Source: Pardosa pseudoannulata
Taxonomy: Eukaryota; Arthropoda; Arachnida; Araneae; Lycosidae
Length of the DNA stretch: 64,000 bases
Assembly (NCBI GenBank): GCA_032207245.1
Contig: CM063504.1
Span: 85,115,624 to 85,179,623 of the forward strand
Reading direction: 5' to 3'
Shown here piece after piece: positions 24,784-38,403 of the stretch. A model generated the notes under the pieces. The model searched no databases, was not told the origin of the DNA, and saw only the letters and a list, made by a program, of their open reading frames with translations. The first letter of the stretch is position 1. Each line of letters begins with the position of its first letter. Position numbers and translations under genes: made by a program.

Positions 24784-25208
24784 TCATTTTGTGATTGCGT
24801 TATTCCACGATTACAACATATCGTAATAGTGCTATTAGTTCGGTTTCACAGAGTTACAACAAACACGATCACAAATTTCAGATTTAACCCTGGGTACATT
24901 CTTACTTTTATGATTAATATATAAATTAAATCATCTATTTTATTTTAAAATTTTGTGCTTTTAATATTCATCTGCATGAATTTAAGTAAGATATTTAAGC
25001 AGCATTACTTTAAACCAAATATTATTTTGAAAAAGAAAAAATTCTAACGAGGTTTCAATGCTATAAGTTACACCATTTTATTTTAGAATTTCACGAAATG
25101 CATTTTGTGATTGCGTTATTCCACGATTACAACCATGTCGTAATAGTGCTATTAGTTTGGTTTCACAGAGTTACAACAAACACGATCATAAATTTCAGAT
25201 TTAACCCT
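24784..25208. repeat. direct duplication of about 108 bp
   Basis: 24784-24891 and 25101-25208 are nearly identical, both running from CATTTTGTGATTGCG through GTAATAGTGCTATTAGTT and GGTTTCACAGAGTTAC to CAGATTTAACCCT. They are separated by about 210 bp of AT-rich DNA. The second copy continues into TTAACCCTTTAACGC, similar to piggyBac-like ends, but no matching right end was found. Confidence 0.85.
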
Positions 25209-26010
25209 TTAACGCTGAAGCATCTGAATGCTTACTCCAGCTCACGCAAGGTGAATTTTGAAATCAACAATCTTTCCCTTCATTTATTTATCTCTCTTTT
25301 TCATGCAGATGGCTCCAAGTGAATAACCTTAGCGGCCTAAATTTACGAATTTCTATTGGTAGGATTTTCGATTTTACGACTTAGCAGATGGCACCCGTTT
25401 ATATTTTATTGCTATTTATTGCATTTCAATTCAATTATCTTCCTTTGTCAAGGAGAGGTTATGATGTAAGAACAATTGTTAAGAAAGCGGTTGTTATTTA
25501 TTTTTGTGAAATAAAGGCACATGTTTCTTGAATATTTTTTTATGAGGTAGAAAAAATAAAAAGTAGCAGTATCATTTTTTCTAGCATAAGTGAAAATTAA
25601 ATACATTTTGGAGGTAAAATAATGTGAAACTTTTTTAAGCTATTCTACAATATTTTTATCTCCGTATTAAGTGATAGTCAGCAATTATTTAAAAGTAATG
25701 GTAGGGGTGAACACATATATAAAAATATTCTTACGTATCTTAAAAAAAGAAGCCTTAACAATTCACAATTAGCCAAAAGATTAAAATAATATACCTTCAG
25801 ATAATTTTCGCCTGATTTCAACTTTTTTTATACTGAACTGAAAAGGAATATTTTTTAGCCGTTACAAAAATTACATATCTGCAACATTACAAGAAAAATC
25901 AAAATTGCTTGATTTATCTAAAAGGTAATGCAATTTTCTTACTTAGTAGTATTACTGTAATATTTATGTATATTTATGTTAGTTTATTTTATTCTTCAGG
26001 ATTTTCTAAA
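25209..26010. other. unannotated AT-rich DNA
   Basis: Nothing recognisable was found. Confidence 0.5.
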
Positions 26011-26297
26011 GGCCCCTCCACACTATGGTACTGGAAGCTTTTACCACCGTCTGGAAGGGGTATGGCTTATAGTGGTCGATGGTGGCATACGATGAAATAG
26101 CCTTGGCGGACGATGACTTCCTAGGCGGTTTTTCGCCAAAGATCAAAGGCAACCCGATGCGCAACTAAAGTGAGCAGAGACCTTATGTACGACTCCACGC
26201 GCTCGGCTCACTTAGAGGCCCATAGCGTGGATGCAACACGTGAACCATCGTTCAAGGTCACCGTCAGGAAGTGGTGAACAATGGGCCATAGTGTGGA
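26011..26297. mobile_element. MITE, copy 1
   Basis: The ends are GGCCCCTCCACACTATGG and CCATAGTGTGGAC. The interior has GGCGGACGATGACTTCC-like and GGATGCAACACGTGAACCAT segments. It is the same family as 57135-57404 and more GC-rich than the surroundings. No clear target duplication was found, so the superfamily is unresolved. Confidence 0.8.
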
Positions 26298-29200
26298 CTA
26301 TAGGCTACATAAAAGATCATAACTGCAAATTAAAGCACAAAATTAGTTGTAAATTACATTTATCTATGAATTTAAGAGTGAATAAAAACAAACGATATTA
26401 AAAATCAAATGAACAAATCTACATTTTATGTTATTGGTATAGAGGAATCTCATGTAATTGTTCTCTATTTTAAAATCATATAAAAAAAATGGAAATTTTA
26501 AACTGTCATCAGTAATTATCATTACTAAAGAAATAGTTATCTAACCACTGCTAATAAATGTAAGTTATGTGAGTAATAAATACACCTTAACGAGGAATTT
26601 TAATTATCCCAAGACAGTTTATTTATTCCTATTCACATTATAATGTTTTTTGACTTTTTTATTTTTGGATTTTTAAGGAAAAACTGTAGAGACGTTGGGA
26701 AATTTAAAAAAAAAGTTGTTAGCTTAACTATTCTTTACTTTATGCTTACTCTCTTACTTTATCTCTCTCTTACTTTATTTTTACTTTATGCTATTATGAC
26801 TCCAATACAGATAAAACAAAACTTTAAAATCATATATATCAGCTTTTCATAACTGCCTCATAAGTTGACTTAAACACTAGTAAAACTAACACACTAAGTA
26901 AACAAAATAAAACTATCACACTAAGCTCTTTTTGTTAAATTTTAGCTTTTAAAAGTGAAATTTTTGACACGTTTTTTACTCAGAGGGATGTAGTACTCGT
27001 ATGCAGTTTAGAGATTCAACATATTCATTATAAAAAGCCTTTTTCGGATTCATGATATAATAAAATATTTTTATTCTTTTAGATTCCTAGAAGTTCTTTA
27101 ATAACTCTGTAGCCATAAAAAAATAACAGTTTTGTCATTTCAAGTAGTTTATTTTCTATACTAACAAAAAATTATATACCAAATAAAAAAATGAATTTCT
27201 CTTATTCACAAAATACCTTTTGAAATAAGTGAACTAAAAACTAATTTTTTATATAAAATTGAAGGAAAACATATTTTACGTTTTAAACCAAAATTTTAGA
27301 GGTAGAGATATCTAGCATTTTAGAGAATAAAAAATAAATAAATAAAAATAAAAACCTTTTAAGAAATTTAAAGTTGAAAAATAATTCATTCAGCTTTCTT
27401 TCATCACGCTGTAAAAACATATATTGCTCCCATTAATATAATCGAGGTCCATGGAATAAAAATTGAAAACTAGCTTCTAAATTATACAAAAAATTAATCT
27501 TTAATTTACAAATTCTTAAAATTATTTTTCTGGTAGGTATACTTTTATATTTCTTAGTGTATATATATATTATAGTTTTCTTATATGTTTTGCTTCAGAT
27601 AAGAAGCTAGCAAATTTTATACAGTTAGACAATGATAAAGGGAAAAATTATATTCTAAGCAGGGAAAAACTTTTCATTTTATACTGAAAAAATAGTGTTT
27701 TAATAAAGACTTTTCAGCTTTAAAGGTACTATATCCCCTTATATAGTAAATAAAACTATTAATAAATAGTTTTACGGAAGGAATTTCAGCTTTGCATTAT
27801 ATTTTAACAATGTAGCTCTTGTATAGATGGATATGGAAAAAAGTGACAGAGTAAAAATCATACGATGTATAAAATTCTTAATTTTAAAAATTCTTTTTAA
27901 TACTTTAAATATCACCTATGTCTCCCAATGATTTTTTATGCTTGTGTGAATGTTTATTGTATTTTTCACATTTAATTGAACAGGAAAAACATACTGTAAG
28001 AGTTTTATTTTGACTGACTGGATTTTTTTTTGTTTTACTGACTTTTATAACATATTTATGATGGCAGGCCTATTCTTTCTCTTCTCGGCAAAAGTACATA
28101 GTTTCTGTTGTCACCAAATACATAGTTTGTGTCATTGTAGAGGCCCCTAAGGGATATTTCTGTCATTTTTATTCTTTCAAACAGATTGTTTAACGGATTC
28201 GCTTGAAAACTGTTTGACACGGGGAACATGCTGCACAACTTTAATAACAAAACGAGGACACGAGGGATGTTAATATCGACAGTTGGTTAAACAAAAGCCA
28301 ATGGATAGAGAATGTCAGTTCCGCTTTCATGGCACTTTATAAATGCCACATGTGCTAAAATAAAATACATCAGCACGCGTCAACGCTACGAAGTTGAAAC
28401 TTTTCTACAAGCGTCGTGAAAATTACCACGTGCCAAAATTGAAGCATATGTACAGCGTCGTACGATTTTCCGCGTAACATTCCACTGCAATTCATGTGTT
28501 GTCATAATTTATGCATGTGAAATAAAACAGTGTACAAGTATATGCATTAATTATTGCTAAATCATGCCTACGAAGAGAAGATTTTTAAACATAAAATTCC
28601 TTGAAAAAAAAAAAAAAAAAGAGCAATTTTTTCAAACAGGAAGGAGAAAACTGAGGCCGCAATTGAAAAAAAAATACTGAAAGCCTCGCTAAAACAATGT
28701 TTGATACAATGATATATCTCTCTGTAACAAAAATAATTGCCATCCTGGAGAAATTGTACGCGATATAATGTTATTGTCCCCTCAATTGAACGATATTCTT
28801 TACAGCAATAAACCTCTGTAAAATGATATTTTTCTTACAACCAACTCTGTTTCATATCCCTCTGCAACGATACTTCAGTTTTCAAATCTCGGGAACAATT
28901 AATTGTGTGCTTTATACTCTACGAATACTTTGTAGTTAATATCACAACGAAAAATAAAATGGGGCAAAAAAAAATTTCTTTCAATTAATGGGTTTTTCAC
29001 ATATGTTGAACTTTATTTCATACCTGTACTATTTTTTAAGAATGTTAGATGCTTAACATTAACAGTTTTTATTTAACAGCTTAATCGCATGCTTTTAAAT
29101 TTTTATCACTGTGTCATAAATTAAGCCATAATTTAAGTCTTGTAAACTGAAATCTTCTATTCTATTGAGCCTTTTATTTTAGATTATCGTTATATCGAAG

Positions 29201-30585
29201 CTGGATATAATGATATAACCCTGTATAACGTTAATATCCTAAATACTGTTGTATAGAGGATTTATTGCATATGATATTTATGTAATATATACTACAATAA
29301 GAAGAATAACTATCTACAATTCAGATATTTTTCTAACCACGTTCCACTCAAGTTTAATTATATCGAAATTGGTGGTTTTATTTCGAATTAGAAAACAACT
29401 GAGAGGTATGCGAATGTTTTTTTTCGTTAACTATAAAAATCCAATAAAGATAAATTAGATCTCAATTGAGAAAATATCCATTTTAAGGAACAAAGGACCT
29501 TTAAAATGATAGATTTTGACTAAAAATATGGAACAATATTTTTCTTCAACAAGTACACTCTGCTTTATTAAACGTAATTTTCTAATAACATGTTTATTTT
29601 ACTGCAATGAAACCCTCTTTTTATCATATGTACGAATTTTAAACTTTTGAAAATAATATTCTTCAATTCAATGATTTTTGTATTGAATTAGTAATTTCGA
29701 AATGTTCAGGTACATTACTTTTATGTATTTCCTACTCAAAATTTTGCATCTTTTCTATCAATGCGTTTATCATTAAATTGGATATGCTTTTGAATATCTC
29801 AAAGTACTTTCTCGGGTTACAGAGGATAGATTACAGTAAAATTGCGGAAATAGTTGCTAAAACAATGTACAATTTTTAGTAATTATCTAATATAAATAGT
29901 ATTTAACTTGAATAAATGTGTATTTCCAGTTTTGTTGTATACGTTCTAAAGATAAAATAAAAATATAAAAACAGTTAGCATGCTGTGCACTAGGAGTATT
30001 TATAGGGAATATTGTTAGATGATTCAAATTTTATCAGTCTCGTAATTTAATCAAAAATCATTTTCTGATAGATTTTTATGTCTTGTATATTCTATGTACC
30101 AAAATTATATGTTCTCCTTATAAAAATATCATTAAAAATTCCAACGGCCATTGTTCCTTTAATTTCCACTAGTGCCTTTCTCTTTCGGCACAAATTGTAA
30201 TATTTCATATAATAATTTGGCGGACAGATAGAGAGATTGGGAACAGTGGTGAAATTATTAAAAACGAAGTGTTGCTGGTAATCCTTTGGGATATTGGGAA
30301 TATTTGTAACATATTTCAACCTCAACATTTAATTAAAAAAAGGAGAATATAAAAGTTTAGTTAGATATTCTCACGATTAAGAAAGCACTTCGAAATCTGA
30401 AATTATTCAGTATTCGCTCGCTACATATACCTTCAACAATCTAAATCCATTATATCTTGAACTAAATAAAATATAAGTTGTAATATTATTAAATAGGAGA
30501 TATATGAGGATTAATATATTGGTCGTGGTTAAGTGCGTGAAGATGAAAAATAATAAATCTGGAATTGCATAAGAAATTTCACATA
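26298..30585. other. long AT-rich stretch without recognised genes
   Basis: Scattered short frames (26643-26852, 28056-28250 minus, 29249-29458, 30092-30328 minus) carry no recognisable domain. A 16-bp A-run lies near 28605. The part at 28240-28520 is less AT-biased and CpG-containing (GCACGCGTCAACGC, CAGCGTCGTACG), with no repeat hallmark. Confidence 0.45.
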
Positions 30586-30837
30586 CTTCTTAAAAAACTG
30601 TAAACAGTCAACAATTGATCAATGTTCTTACTATGTACACAATTCTTATGTTTTAAAGTGTAATATACAGAACATAAATATAAGGTGAGTTTTTCACTTT
30701 ATTTTGAAATTTAGGACGTATTAATTAAAGGAGGGTGGTAAATTTATCTAATTTTGCATATCGTTTATTATTATCAATTGGTTATTGTTATCAAATTCAC
30801 GGTGTCCCAAGCTGATCACATTAAGCGGAGTCCACTG
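30586..30837 (+). mobile_element. 5'-truncated Tigger-like element, copy C
   Basis: ACAGTCAACAATTGATCAAT, TATAAGGTGAGTTTTTCAC and the terminal GATCACATTAAGCGGAGTCC match the right half of the Tigger family. It ends CCACTG before TA. The left half is missing. Confidence 0.85.
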
Positions 30838-30839
30838 TA

Positions 30840-32213
30840 CTTTAATTCGAAATAAGAATCCAACTATTTCTCCAATCAACAAAGTTAAAATAACATTAAT
30901 TCTAACGTTAGAATATGCATTATACTTTTGTCCTTAAAGATATGGTAAATAATCATTCATAATTGGATAGGCATAGCTATTAACTATAAACAATTCAAAA
31001 AATGTAGCCTAGATAGGAAACAAAGACTGCCTTGTTATTCTTAAACTGCAGTCATTCACAATTATTAATCTATCGTTCAAAAGGTAATTGCTTACATATG
31101 CGTATAATAATTCTTTGTTATAATTAATCAATTTCGAGTTATAAGATTGCAAATATATGTTAAACAAATTTCATCAATTTTTTTTAAAAATATTTTCGTT
31201 TTGAGCAAGTTATTCTAAGTTCTTAAATACATGATTTCTAATAATTTTCTTTAATTTAAACTTAAATTCAGTTTACATAGTAAACTTTTAGTAAACTTAA
31301 GTTTTAGTTTTATCGCTCTTAGTCCTTACCCCTACAGAATGATTTAAATAACCTAAATCAGTTTCTAAATTTCACTTCAGCTACAAGTTTTTGACTGGCA
31401 AACACTGGTTTTTTTAATTCAGTTAAATATGCATTTAAGTATATTTAAATATAATTAAATAAACATCCCAATAATTCTTTCATGTATTATTTTATATCTT
31501 ATTTTAACATCCAAATAAATATTAGCTTAAAAAATCTAAAAAGAGGAACTTGGACAGAGAGTTGAAGAAAAAATTCGCAACATTTGAAATAGAAGACACT
31601 CATATCTTTTTTATTGATTTTTTAAAATGATTTTTAAATTTAGTCCTTTAGCATTAGAACTGACCGATATGTCATTTTGACCCAAAAACTATTTTGGAAG
31701 AAAAACTGTTTTGTGTCAAAAAGAGCATTTGTGAAAAATGGTTCATTACTAAGCTTTCAATCGTGGAAACAAAATTGTAGATAGTTTTTCTAACTGCAAA
31801 ATACCGATACGAAGAAAATGTACAAAATGTAAAAAGTTGACGAAACTCTGCTTGAACTGTGTAAGAGTCATTGATTAGTAAGAAACTAAATAATTATCAG
31901 AAATTTTCACACTATAATGAGGACTGAAGATACTAATTTAACTTAAATTAAGGCAGTGATAAAAATTAAAATTAAAATTTAAGACTAAATAAGAAGTGGA
32001 AGATTCACAAGTTCAGTGAAAGGAAAACACGATATACAACAATCAAGATAAAGTTTAAGTTACACAAAATGTTCAATAAGTTCAATTACACTATCAATAC
32101 AATTTTTTTATATATTATAATTAAAATAGTTAAATTACAGTAAGTAATAAGCTTAGTAGATGAGATAAACTACTCAGATGGAACGGATCCTGTCCACTGC
32201 TAGAAGTAAATCT
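30840..32213. other. unannotated AT-rich DNA
   Basis: Nothing recognisable was found. Confidence 0.5.
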
Positions 32214-32226
32214 ATTGGTTCCTGAG

Positions 32227-32401
32227 GTTTGGTTTGGTTTGGAGCGCTACGGTCTACTTTTTGCAACACGAGGGCTAATGAGACCGGAACCTACTGCTTA
32301 AAGCCGATTCCGAACGGCTACGAACATCCATGCCATAGTGGGACTCGAACCCACGAACTCCGGTTCCGAAGGCCAGCACCCTAACCATTCGGCCATCGTT
32401 C
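32227..32401 (-). mobile_element. tRNA-derived SINE with perfect 13-bp TSD
   Basis: On the minus strand the head reads GATGGCCGAATGGTTAGGGT (A-box region), then GTGGGTTCGAGTCCCAC (perfect B-box). It is followed by the body (GGATGTTCGTAGCCGTTCGG, CAGTAGGTTCCGGTCTC, AAGTAGACCGTAGCGCTCC) and a CAAACC-repeat tail. ATTGGTTCCTGAG lies on both sides (32214-32226 and 32402-32414), the signature of LINE-driven retroposition. This is the best-preserved copy and defines the family's full length as about 175 bp. Confidence 0.92.
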
Positions 32402-32610
32402 ATTGGTTCCTGAGAGCCAATAGAATTTTAGCAGGTCAGAGTATGATCCTCCAAGGGAGCGAGCGATAAGGTCTTTGTATTTTTCTGAATTTATATAGTT
32501 TTCGATATTGTAATATCTTATAACTTTTTATCAATTATTATATAACTTTATATCTAAAAAGGAATAAATGTCATTTAGTATAAGTACAGTGTACTTTTTG
32601 TATAAGAATA

Positions 32611-32687
32611 CGGTTTACTTTTTTGCCACAGGGGGGATAATGAGACCGGGACTTGCCTATTAAAGCCGATGCCAAACAGATACGAGC
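32611..32687 (-). mobile_element. partial SINE copy
   Basis: GGTTTACTTTTTTGCCACAG, then ATAATGAGACCGGGAC and TTAAAGCCGATGCC, match the 3' half of the SINE body in minus orientation. It directly abuts the plus-strand copy at 32690. Confidence 0.75.
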
Positions 32688-32689
32688 CG

Positions 32690-32873
32690 AACGAAGGCCG
32701 AATGGTTAGGGTGCTGGTTTTCGGAACCGGAGTTCGTGGGTTCGAATCCCACTACGGCATGGATGTTCGTAGCCGTTCGGAATCGGCTTTAAACAGTAGG
32801 TCCCGGTCTCATTAGTCCTCGTGTTGCAAAAAGTAGACCGTAGCGCTCCAAAACGAAACAAAACCAACCAAAC
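32690..32873 (+). mobile_element. tRNA-derived SINE, plus-strand copy
   Basis: AGGCCGAATGGTTAGGGTGC and GGGTTCGAATCCCAC give the A- and B-box regions. The body and the AAACC-like tail follow as in 32227-32401. It forms an inverted pair with that copy, about 290 bp apart. Confidence 0.88.
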
Positions 32874-34514
32874 AGCTACGAACATTCATGACTCTGATCA
32901 CATGACTCCGTCGGTGTTCGAACGAAGTTAGGTACTTGGCTTATATGTCCCGTTACACTATCTCTGTAATTACATCTGTTTTATATAACTATTTGTACAA
33001 TGTAATATGTACAAGAATGTAATTACAAGCGACAAAAATGATCAGTTACGAAGTTACAAAGAGTTAGAAAAATGTCATCATTGTTTAAACGTAGGCATGA
33101 AAATTTATTCGTGTATAACATGCTATAACAACTCTCTAGAAAAAAAGATTTTTTTTTATTTTGTATTCCTTACAGCAATGTAATGACTATTTTAAAAATT
33201 CCTCTGCGAAAAAAAGTATGCCTTTATTATTATTTGTTTATTATTTACGCGTGAATTTTTTCAAGATTGTTTAATTCCACTTTACGACTGTGGAGAATGC
33301 TCACCTTTTTCTATTTCGACCTCAAAAAGTAAACACCTATAAATCCAGACATTTAACCCTTTCATGTCATGCAACCAACCGTGAGCGGCAGTCATGGTTT
33401 TGCAATCACAATAGCTGCTCTTTATTTTAGTGGCATTTTAAATTATTTTATATTGCTGCCTGACATCTGAATGCAGCAACTGTAATAGAACATTTGACTG
33501 TATGTTTTCGTTCGAATGGAACCTCGGATCGTGCTCTTTCTCCAAGCAGATGCGAATTATACTTCACGACTGTCTCGTTGTAAATTGATATTTGTCGATT
33601 TCATGCTGTGATACCATGTCAACGAAGCAGATGTTTTTAATAATTGCGCCATAATAGCTTAATAAATCTTTCTGTTAAAAAACACGAGGAATAAACACTT
33701 TACACATTCACATATACTGACATAAAAAGTGTGGGGATATGTTCTGAAATAATAATAAATGGCATACCAACCATATATCCTATAACATACTATTTATATC
33801 TCACAAACAATTTTTTCTATAAATATTAAAAATAGGTTAGAAATGATAAAAATGACATTGAACTTTTTTCCAGCTGACAGAAAGAGCGTCATCAGAAATA
33901 ATACTGTTTTCCTAATTAGAAGTAATATAGAAGTCATCTAATACAGCATAAAAAGGTTTTCATTCATTTTTATAAGTGTAACACACATTTGAAATTGTAG
34001 AAAAATGGTAAAGTTAAAAAAAGTTCTTGCATTATAGCTATACCTTAGATATGAATTAGTCACTACCAAAATTGTTTACTATTTAAATAAATATAAAAAA
34101 AATATTTCCCTATTATAAATTATTTCTTCTAGCTTACAAACTCTAGGAGTTCTGGGGTATCCATCGATATACTTTACTACCCGTAAATTAAGATTAACTT
34201 AAGTGTGTAAAATTAAAGTTAACTTGAAATGAACAAAACTTTGTATTCAGATTTTTATTATCAATCATACACTGTTTTATCTTGTACAATCTGGTGCCAA
34301 AATTGTATGTACTGAACAATTCATTTGTGGGTTATTACTAAGGAAAGGCTAAGTAGTCCTAGAGCTCTTAACAACAAAATTTTTAATTTCTGTTACACAA
34401 CATAGAAAATTTTATTATATCTTCTGAAATCTTCAATGAAATGTTGCGAATTTTTCGTATTATCATAACATATTTCACTGTTAAACAAACTAGAATTACG
34501 AGCTATCATAAAAA
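32874..34514. other. unannotated AT-rich DNA
   Basis: 33290-33610 is less AT-biased and non-repetitive (GTGAGCGGCAGTCATGG, GGAACCTCGGATCGTGC) but unrecognised. The rest is featureless. Confidence 0.45.
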
Positions 34515-34515
34515 T

Positions 34516-34592
<77 letters not shown>

Positions 34593-34744
34593 ATATGCAT
34601 ACATACATATATATATACATATATATATGCATACATACATATATATGTCTACATATATACCTATATAGATATAAATATATATATATATACTTATATAGAT
34701 ATAAATATATATATATATATACATATATATACATATATATATGT
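34515..34744. repeat. (TA)n compound microsatellite
   Basis: TA repeats with CATA, TGCATACA and TAGATATAAA variants border the left side of the repeat at 34745-35178. Confidence 0.95.
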
Positions 34745-35320
<576 letters not shown>

Positions 35321-36189
35321 TGTACATGTGTGAATAAATATACATAAGTTATTTAGAATTTTATAACATTTCTCCTTAATTAGCATTTTAATTGTAAATT
35401 CAATTATTTAGCTTCTTAATAGAAGTAGTTTCAATTATTAAAGAGAGTATTTCTATTGATTTAAGGTATTATAATACTATTCGTACATATCGTAGTAAAT
35501 AACTTATTGTTTTACTTTAATTTTTATAATTAATAAAATTAAATGTCACTAATGATATGTATTTCTGTTAATACATAGATGTTTTAAATGAAAGCCTTAG
35601 AAATTTGAAACTAATAGCTTTATTAGTCAAAAAGAAAAACATTTTTGAAAATTAATTTTTGAAAAGTTTTCCCCAACAAATTCCAGCTGAACTCCACCCT
35701 TTTAAAACCTTTTTATTTTTAGGACTTCAGAAAAAATTCCTTGCGTCACCTTATTTTCGTTCTATTTTTTACGTATTTATATCTTTTTTTTTTTGTGGAT
35801 TAGGTAGCATTTCTTTCCTTTAAAGCTGACTTCAATTAATCAGGTAAATATCTATTTTCTACCTTACAACCTTTCTTTTGTTTGTTTTATAGTCATTAGT
35901 TTCAGTGTTTGGTTATTTAAGGTCAGAATGTGAACGAAAAGAAAGCAATAGAGTCGTTCTGCTTCGTTGATACGGAGTTTCATCATTACTAACATTGCTT
36001 AAAAAGTCTTCCATATTTGATCTGTATGTGACATGGTTTTCTTCACTTTCACTACACGGCGTAACTGTCAGAGCGTGACAATATGTCTTGTAATTGTGCT
36101 GTGCATTAATTAATGATGCAGTGTTGTTTTCAATACGTAACACGTTACACGTTTGAAGTAATCAAAACATACAACTCACTACTAGTGTT
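35321..36189. other. AT-rich DNA with one unrecognised minus-strand frame
   Basis: The minus strand from 36161 to 35913 is open without an internal stop. Its residue composition is balanced and polar (SNMEDFLSNVSNDETPYQRS), unlike most frames here. No ATG starts it, no convincing splice acceptor precedes it and I recognise no family. It may be a terminal exon, decayed transposon coding sequence or chance. Confidence 0.3.
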
Positions 36190-36238
36190 TTTCGAGGAGT
36201 TGCAAAAGTTGACCTTAGTGCTCTACAAAACAAACCGA
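36190..36238 (+). mobile_element. SINE tail fragment
   Basis: GTTGCAAAAGTTGACCTTAG followed by TGCTCTACAAAACAAACC resembles the 3' end of the tRNA-derived SINE family. Confidence 0.55.
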
Positions 36239-37397
36239 CCAGCGAACAAATGGTATCTTTTTATTCATTTTTTTAGTACGGTAGTTTGACACTAGAAGAA
36301 AAAGTACTTTAATTACATATTATTAGCTGCTTTGGGTCCACGATTCGGTCGAGGTATTTATAGTTATCAAATGAAAGGTTACATTTAACAAAAAAAAAGT
36401 TAACCATTTATCCACCAGTGTACAAAAATTGGAACACCATGTTTGGGTAATGATTTATAATGCAATAAAGCTATATATCAGGAACGCAACCAGGGTTTTG
36501 TCTTTGGATAATATTAACAAACTAAAGCACAAACGTCTCATAAAGCTAAAAAGATTATACTAAACAATAAGAATTAGAAAATGAAGGCGAAATACATTTA
36601 TAGTTTTAAGAGGGTTGATACTCTGCCCCGGTCTTAGCCATCCAGATTATTTATAGTTTTTTTTTATAAAAAATCATATCCTTTAAATTTATTTAAAACT
36701 AGTATAAATGTATTTTCCGAGCGCTTATAAACTATGCTATTTAAAGTATGTAATCAATTACACTTGTTCTATCCTTCAACAAAACAAATAAGAAACTTAG
36801 ATGAAATTCACTTGAACTTCTTTAAATCCTGCAGAACAGTGGTTGCCAAACTAATGAAGCTTCTGAGGACCGTTTACAAATCCTATTGAGAGAAAGAGCT
36901 ACCAAAAGAAATTCTGAGAAAGTAAGAACTTTTTTTTATCGAATCATACGTTTGTTTATTGCCTTTAAACATAGATTTCTAAAAAATGTGAAATCGGTTG
37001 TAATAAAACTGTATAAAGAAAAAGAAACTTTTATTGAATAATGCATAAGAAAAATTTAAATATCGTTAGTAATAAATTAGATATGTAAAAAGAATTTTAT
37101 TTTCAGATTTATTAACTGGCACTCTTTTTGATCATCAAAAATTTCTCTAGTACTGGAATTAAAAGTTCAGTGAGGCTCTTCACAAAGATAAGTAGAGCTA
37201 ACATTGCCTTTACTTTTAGACCAACCTGAAAAAAAATTGGGAACTCATCTTTGATTAAAAGAGGGCAAACGCTTTCAGAATGTGAAGAAAGTGATTTTAC
37301 AAAGAAACCATTTTGAAGCAATTTTAAGTATAAATCCATGTTATCCAACTTGAACGACACTGTGATCAAACAAAAATTATTCCACGGGCTAATAGTA

Positions 37398-38403
37398 CAG
37401 TAGAATCTCGATTATCCGAGCTAATTGGGACCACTAGTACCTAGAATATCGGAAATCTCGGTTAATAGAAATCATGTATAAGAACCATCCGTTCAAGCGA
37501 ATTTTACTAACTTTTAAAGTAAAAAACAATAGAACGTTCTTTAAATGATAAAATAAACTCATGAGAACTTATGCTTCATAGCTAAAATGATTTCAAAAGG
37601 AAATCAAATCTAGTAGTAAATTTTAAAACGTAAAATGGAATTTTTTTAAACTATACTTAGTTAAATATCGAAAGACGCATTTTCAAAAATAACACAAATC
37701 TCAAGAAAATATTTTATTTTTAAAATTTAATATACATTAATTTGTTAAATTTGCATTATTTTAAAAAAGTCTGTTACATTTCGTTGCAAAAGTTCAGAAT
37801 TTCTATCATTGGCAGACCTATCGCGCCATTTTTGAACAACAGGAGATCCATCGGTGTAGCATCGTTTCTTTTCTTTAAATATTTTAGGGCAGCTGTCGGT
37901 GCTTAAACACCTTCACTATGACTTATAGTCGTAGAATCCTTAAAGTCCTCATCTTCATTTTCAGCTTCCTTAATTTCCGTTGAAGGATTAACGGCTTAAA
38001 TGATTTCTTCGTCATTGAGAACTTCAAAATTTGGATATTGATTTTCAACGTCCAGCCACTCGCAAATGTCCTCTTCCAAAACATCCTCACATATTTCAAT
38101 TCCATTGATGATCTCAAGAAGTTCCCTGTAGGTGTTTTTTCCGTCTGCTGGGATTCACCCTGTCTTCTCTTTTCAACAATTATCTTGATGAATGATTTAC
38201 GAATTGTAACTGGATTCACTAATTAACATGCCTGGGCAACCATGTTGTGGGGAAGAAGTGCCTGTAACACGGACAATGAACTAAAATGTGTATAAATTTT
38301 TCCAAGCTCATTTTGGAAAGGAGAAAAAAAATTAAGACTTCGTTATTGACTAGGTTAACAGAAACCTCGGTTAATTGAAGCTCGGTTAATCGAGGTTCTA
38401 CTG
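37398..38403 (-). mobile_element. pogo/Tigger-type deletion derivative
   Basis: The 1,006-bp element runs from CAGTAGAATCTCGATTATCC to an inverse end, complement CAGTAGAACCTCGATTAACC. TA flanks lie at 37396-37397 and 38404-38405. Internal copies of the CTCGGTTAAT motif lie near both ends. Coding traces are on the minus strand. Confidence 0.9.
37770..38150 (-). pseudogene. pogo-type transposase C-terminal remnant
   Basis: Minus-strand frames contain an acidic stretch (N-D-E-E-I region, E-A-E-N-E-D-E-D) followed by SHSEGV-like residues, APTAALKYLKKRNDATPMDL and LLFKNGAI-like residues. Pogo/jerky-type transposases typically have this order after the DDE domain: acidic linker, a helical A-L-x-x-L-x-x-x-x-E/D segment, and a W/R-rich end. 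Stops and a frame change break it. The DNA-binding and catalytic parts are deleted. Confidence 0.6.

Noticed and set aside
25202..25230. Another piggyBac-like insertion at TTAACCCTTTAACGC (also TTAACCCTTTCATG at about 33356)
   Set aside because: No matching inverted end followed by TTAA was found downstream for either.
32340..32401. Functional tRNA gene on the minus strand
   Set aside because: A- and B-boxes are good, but the same sequence recurs with a fixed non-tRNA body, an AAACC-rich tail and a 13-bp target duplication, which marks a SINE.
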